This document shows, piece after piece, positions 60,996-64,000 of a DNA stretch of 64,000 nucleotides. The first letter of the stretch is position 1; every line of letters starts with the position of its first letter. A program made the translations under genes and the position numbers. The notes beneath the pieces were generated by a model. That model searched no databases, had not been told where the DNA came from, and saw only the letters and a list, made by a program, of their open reading frames with translations. This DNA comes from Pseudomonadota bacterium (GTDB taxonomy: Bacteria; Pseudomonadota; Gammaproteobacteria; Burkholderiales; Burkholderiaceae_C): assembly GCA_023387335.1 (NCBI GenBank), contig JAEWIF010000041.1, positions 62,001 through 126,000 on the forward strand, read 5' to 3'.

Positions 60996-62189
60996 ATGCC
61001 CATCGCCTTGCTCGCGCTGACGCTCAGCGCATTCGCCATCGGCACGACGGAGTTCGTCATCGTCGGCCTGATCCCCACCGTCGCCGCCGACCTCGGCGTC
61101 GGGCTTCCGTCCGCCGGCCTGCTGGTCAGCCTGTACGCGCTGGGCGTCGCCCTTGGCGCGCCGGTGCTGACCGCGCTCACCGCGCGCCTGCCGCGCAAGC
61201 ACCTGCTGCTGGGCCTGATGGCCCTGTTCACGCTCGGCAACCTGCTGGCCTGGCAGGCGCCCGGCTACGCCTCGCTGGTGGCCGCCCGCATGCTGACCGG
61301 CGTGGCGCATGGCGTGTTCTTCTCCATCGCTTCCACCATCGCCACCGGCCTGGTGCCGCGCGAGAAGGCCGCGGCGGCCATCGCCACCATGTTCACCGGC
61401 CTCACCGTTGCGCTGGTCACCGGCGTGCCGCTCGGCACCTTCATCGGCCAGCACTTCGGCTGGCGCGAAGCCTTCCTCGCGGTCGCGGGACTGGGCGCCA
61501 TCGCCTTCGTCGGCAGCCTGGCGTTCGTGCCGCGCCGCCTGCCGCATGCGAAGCCCGCCTCACTCGCGGCCCAGGCGCGCGTGCTGGCCGAGCCGCGGCT
61601 GCTGCTCGTCTATGCGATGACCGCCGTCGGCTACGGCGGCAGCTTCATCCCCTTCACCTTCCTCGCGCCCCTCCTCACGGAAGTGGCGGGCCTGCCTTCG
61701 GGCGTGGTCGGCTGGGTGATGCTGCTCTACGGCGTGTCGGTCGCCGCGGGCAACCTGTGGGGCGGGCGCCTGGCCGATCGCCACGGCCCCATCCCCGCGC
61801 TGCGGATCATCTTCGCGCTGCTCGCCGCCGTGCTCCTGCTGCTGCAGCTGGCCGCGCCGCATCCGTGGCTCGTCATGGCCGTCGTGCTGCTGTGGGGCGC
61901 CGTCGCGTTCGGCAACGTGCCCGGCCTGCAGGTCTACGTGGTGCGCCAGGCCCAGCAGGTGGCGCCCGGCGCGGTGGATGTCGCGTCGGCGCTGAACATC
62001 GCCGCGTTCAACCTCGGCATCGCCGCTGCGGCCTGGCTGGGTGGCGAGATCGTGGCCCGCGTCGGCCTGATGCACACGCCGTGGATCGGCGCCGCCGTGG
62101 TCCTGCTCTCGCTCGCGCTGACGGAGTGGAGCGGCCGGCTCGACCGCCGTGCCGCCTCCCGGCTGGTGCCCGCGACGGCCTGCCCGTGA
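60996..62189 (+). CDS. MFS transporter, DHA1 (AraJ/sugar-efflux-like) family
   Basis: This 397-residue transporter has 12 membrane helices. The opening IGTTEFVIVGLIPTVAADLG is typical of the AraJ/SotB/NepI group of efflux proteins, as is GVAHGVFFSIASTIATGLVP. These export arabinose, purines or drugs. The gene is preceded by CCGGAGCCC and starts at the ATG at 60996. It may form one unit with the aldo/keto reductase gene 51 bases downstream, under the divergent LysR regulator. Confidence 0.9.
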   Translation: MPIALLALTLSAFAIGTTEFVIVGLIPTVAADLGVGLPSAGLLVSLYALGVALGAPVLTALTARLPRKHLLLGLMALFTLGNLLAWQAPGYASLVAARMLTGVAHGVFFSIASTIATGLVPREKAAAAIATMFTGLTVALVTGVPLGTFIGQHFGWREAFLAVAGLGAIAFVGSLAFVPRRLPHAKPASLAAQARVLAEPRLLLVYAMTAVGYGGSFIPFTFLAPLLTEVAGLPSGVVGWVMLLYGVSVAAGNLWGGRLADRHGPIPALRIIFALLAAVLLLLQLAAPHPWLVMAVVLLWGAVAFGNVPGLQVYVVRQAQQVAPGAVDVASALNIAAFNLGIAAAAWLGGEIVARVGLMHTPWIGAAVVLLSLALTEWSGRLDRRAASRLVPATACP

Positions 62190-62239
62190 ACGCAGGCCGC
62201 ACGAATCCATCTCATACCCACATCAAGGAGTCTTTTCAG

Positions 62240-63046
62240 ATGAGCATCATTCCCCTGTTCGGCCTGGGCACCTTCCGCCTGAAGGGCGACGTCGTCCGTG
62301 CCTCCGTGCGCGAAGCACTCAAGCTCGGCTATCGCGCCATCGACACGGCCCAGATCTACGGCAACGAGGCCGAGGTCGGCCAGGCCATCGCCGAGAGCGG
62401 CGTGCCGCGAAACGAGCTCTTCCTCACCACCAAGATCTGGACCGAGAACCTCTCGCGCGATCGCCTGGCCGCGAGCCTGGAAGAAAGCCTGAAGAAGCTG
62501 CGCACCGACAGCGTGGACCTGACGCTGATCCATTGGCCTTCACCGGGCAACGCCGTGCCGCTGGCCGAGTTCATGGAGGCGCTCGCGCAAGCGAAGTCGC
62601 GCGGGCTCACCCGCCTGATCGGCGTTTCCAACTTCCCGATCGCCTTGCTGCGCGAAGCCGTCGCCGCGGTCGGCGAGGGCGAGATCGCCACCAACCAGGT
62701 GGAACTGCATCCCTACCTGCAGAACCGCAAGCTGGCCGAGTTCGCGCGCGGCCAGGGCATCCATCTCACGTCCTACCAGACGCTCGCGTACGGCAAGGTG
62801 CTGAACGACCCGGTGCTGGCCTCGATCGCGCAGGCGCACGGCGCGACGCCGGCGCAGGTGGCGCTGGCCTGGGCGATGCAGCTGGGCCATTCGGTGATCC
62901 CTTCGTCCACGCGAGCGGAGAACCTGGCCAGCAACCTGGAAGCGCGCAAGCTGCGCCTCGGCGACGACGAGATGGCGCGCATCGCGGCGCTGGACCGCAA
63001 CGAGCGGGTGACCAACCCCGCGGGTCTCGCGCCGGCCTGGGACTGA
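62240..63046 (+). CDS. dkgB: Aldo/keto reductase, 2,5-diketo-D-gluconate reductase B type
   Basis: This 268-residue NADPH-dependent reductase shows all four catalytic residues: Asp and Tyr in AIDTAQIYGNEAEVG, Lys in FLTTKIWTENL and His in LTLIHWPSPG. The C-terminal cofactor loop VIPSSTRAENLASNLEA is present. The length and GTFRLKGDVVRASVREAL match DkgB. It can reduce 2,5-diketo-D-gluconate and toxic aldehydes such as methylglyoxal. AAGGAGTCTTTTCAG precedes the ATG. It follows the MFS gene. Confidence 0.92.
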   Translation: MSIIPLFGLGTFRLKGDVVRASVREALKLGYRAIDTAQIYGNEAEVGQAIAESGVPRNELFLTTKIWTENLSRDRLAASLEESLKKLRTDSVDLTLIHWPSPGNAVPLAEFMEALAQAKSRGLTRLIGVSNFPIALLREAVAAVGEGEIATNQVELHPYLQNRKLAEFARGQGIHLTSYQTLAYGKVLNDPVLASIAQAHGATPAQVALAWAMQLGHSVIPSSTRAENLASNLEARKLRLGDDEMARIAALDRNERVTNPAGLAPAWD

Positions 63047-63054
63047 AGGCGCGG

Positions 63055-63778
63055 CTACACGTCGCCGCCGATGGCCATCCAGGTGCCGACGGCCCAACCG
63101 AAGTTCCAGGCCCAGTCGGCCAGCTTTCTCCTGGACTCGAGGTCGCCGGTCCCCACCGCCATGAGCGCGACGACGACCCCGGCGGAGCCCATGCGGAGCA
63201 GGAACACGCCCTGGCGCAGGGCGGAGTGCGGTTTCTCACGCGCCCCGAGATGCCGCTCCAGGCGGGTGTTGTCGCGGCCCCAGTAGCGCCCCTGGACGAA
63301 CCGCGCCGCTGGCCCACTGCAGGTACGGAGGCGAGGCGCTGCGCGAAAGCCCGGAGTACCGCTGGCCGTCCGTGCGCGCTGGAAGCACCCACGGTGGATT
63401 CAGCTTGCCGTGCTCCAGCCGGGCCACGACGAAGGGATGTTCGGCCAGCGCTTCGCCCATGGCCCCGAGCCAGCCCGGCGCGACCTCGTCGTCCGCCTCG
63501 CAGAACACGAAGGCATCGCCCTCGGCGGCCTGGATGCCGGTGTTGTAGGAGTGGGGAACCCCGAGGCGCGGGGTGCCCGGCGTGTGCGCCTGCACGATCT
63601 TCAGCCCGGGCAGTCGGCCTTCGAAGCGCCGGACGATCTCCACGGACGAGTCGGTGGAGCCGTTGTCGACCGCGATCACCTCCCATCCGCCGGGCCAGCG
63701 CTGGCGGGTGAGCGCTTCCAGCTGGACCGCCAGCGTGGCGGAGCCGTTGAAACAGGGCAGGATGACGCTCAGCTTCAC
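63055..63778 (-). pseudogene. Family 2 glycosyltransferase with one frameshift
   Basis: From a GTG at 63778 the frame encodes a GT-A glycosyltransferase: LSVILPCFNGSATLAVQLEA, then VIAVDNGSTDSS, and the D-x-D-like FCEADDEVAPGWLG. The frame runs on to a stop at 63236, but after PPYLQWASG near 63305 the sensible sequence lies in another minus frame. There it reads RFVQGRYWGRDNTRLERHLG, then LRQGVFLLRMGSAG, and ends at 63055. A one-base insertion or two-base loss therefore splits the gene. The joined product would be about 240 residues. It could be a true pseudogene or a sequence error. Confidence 0.75.
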
Positions 63779-64000
63779 GAGTTCATGCTAGTCAGGCCGC
63801 GCGCGACGGCGATGGCTCCTCCGCGCTACCCCGTTTCCAAGAGGCAGGCTGAACGGCCGCTGCCCTACCTTTCCTATCCGCGCATCAGCGCTCGGCCCAC
63901 ACGGGCGACTGCCGCACCGGGTTAACTTGTCCCCGTGAGCCCGAACCGTTCAACCGGCCTCAGCGGCGCTCCGCAGCTCACCTTGTCCGATCGACCCGCC

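Noticed and set aside
63935..64000. Possible plus-strand gene starting at GTG 63935 and running off the window
   Set aside because: Only 22 codons are visible, there is no clear ribosome binding site and no recognisable motif.

Overview
This 64 kb window is a very GC-rich, densely packed bacterial chromosome segment. Gene content and protein style point to a betaproteobacterium of the order Burkholderiales, most likely Comamonadaceae. The pointers are two tripartite tricarboxylate (TTT) transport systems with Bug-type binding proteins, five LysR regulators, a cyoABCD-SURF1-regBA cluster and an oxalate catabolic cluster. The taxonomic call is inference from gene families, not from a marker gene. 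I found no rRNA, tRNA, CRISPR array, prophage or intact insertion sequence.

Layout. (1) 1-1675: an ABC exporter cut by the window edge. (2) 1677-10749, minus strand: an RpiR regulator, isoaspartyl peptidase iaaA, the gsiABCD glutathione importer and two more peptidases (DmpA and DppA families), apparently one peptide/glutathione salvage operon. (3) 10794-19162: mostly single housekeeping or stress genes, including a tautomerase, GNAT, GFA protein, isochorismatase-like hydrolase, AAC(3)-like acetyltransferase, SPW-repeat protein, an ada/2OG-oxygenase pair and a 5'-nucleotidase lipoprotein. (4) 19241-22560, minus strand: a tctCBA system with a decayed hydroxyacid dehydrogenase upstream. (5) 22654-30863: an orphan sensor kinase, a DHA2 exporter, a methyltransferase, a LysR/SDR divergent pair, a berberine-bridge-type flavoenzyme and a VOC protein. 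(6) 31047-38892: bo3-type quinol oxidase cyoABCD, SURF1 and a RegB/RegA redox two-component pair, with an FNR-type box before cyoA. (7) 38893-41097: a DUF2279-like protein, a TauE/SafE-family permease and a stand-alone SucD-like domain. (8) 41101-56807: the most interesting region, described next. (9) 56808-63778: an EamA transporter, two LysR regulators, an unknown protein with a nuclease-like motif, an MFS exporter, an aldo/keto reductase and a frameshifted glycosyltransferase.

The oxalate region reads as a complete route from uptake to NADH. A second tctCBA (42479-45534) plus a cytidylate-kinase-like/BON fusion lies on one side of a divergent Crp/Fnr-family regulator. On the other side lie oxc (oxalyl-CoA decarboxylase), frc (formyl-CoA transferase), an NDP-forming acyl-CoA synthetase with an unusual domain order, and a two-subunit NAD-linked formate dehydrogenase. 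Both operons carry the same perfect palindrome, TTGAC-N4-GTCAA, upstream (42378-42391 and 47012-47025). The Crp/Fnr protein has the E-x-x-S-R recognition-helix pattern of FNR but lacks the cysteines for an iron-sulfur cluster. I infer that it senses a metabolite and controls both operons, which would make the TTT system a candidate oxalate importer.

Two broken genes lie outside ordinary ORF calls. One is a 2-hydroxyacid dehydrogenase remnant (22345-22560) with one deletion and two frameshifts. The other is a family 2 glycosyltransferase (63055-63778) with a single frameshift.
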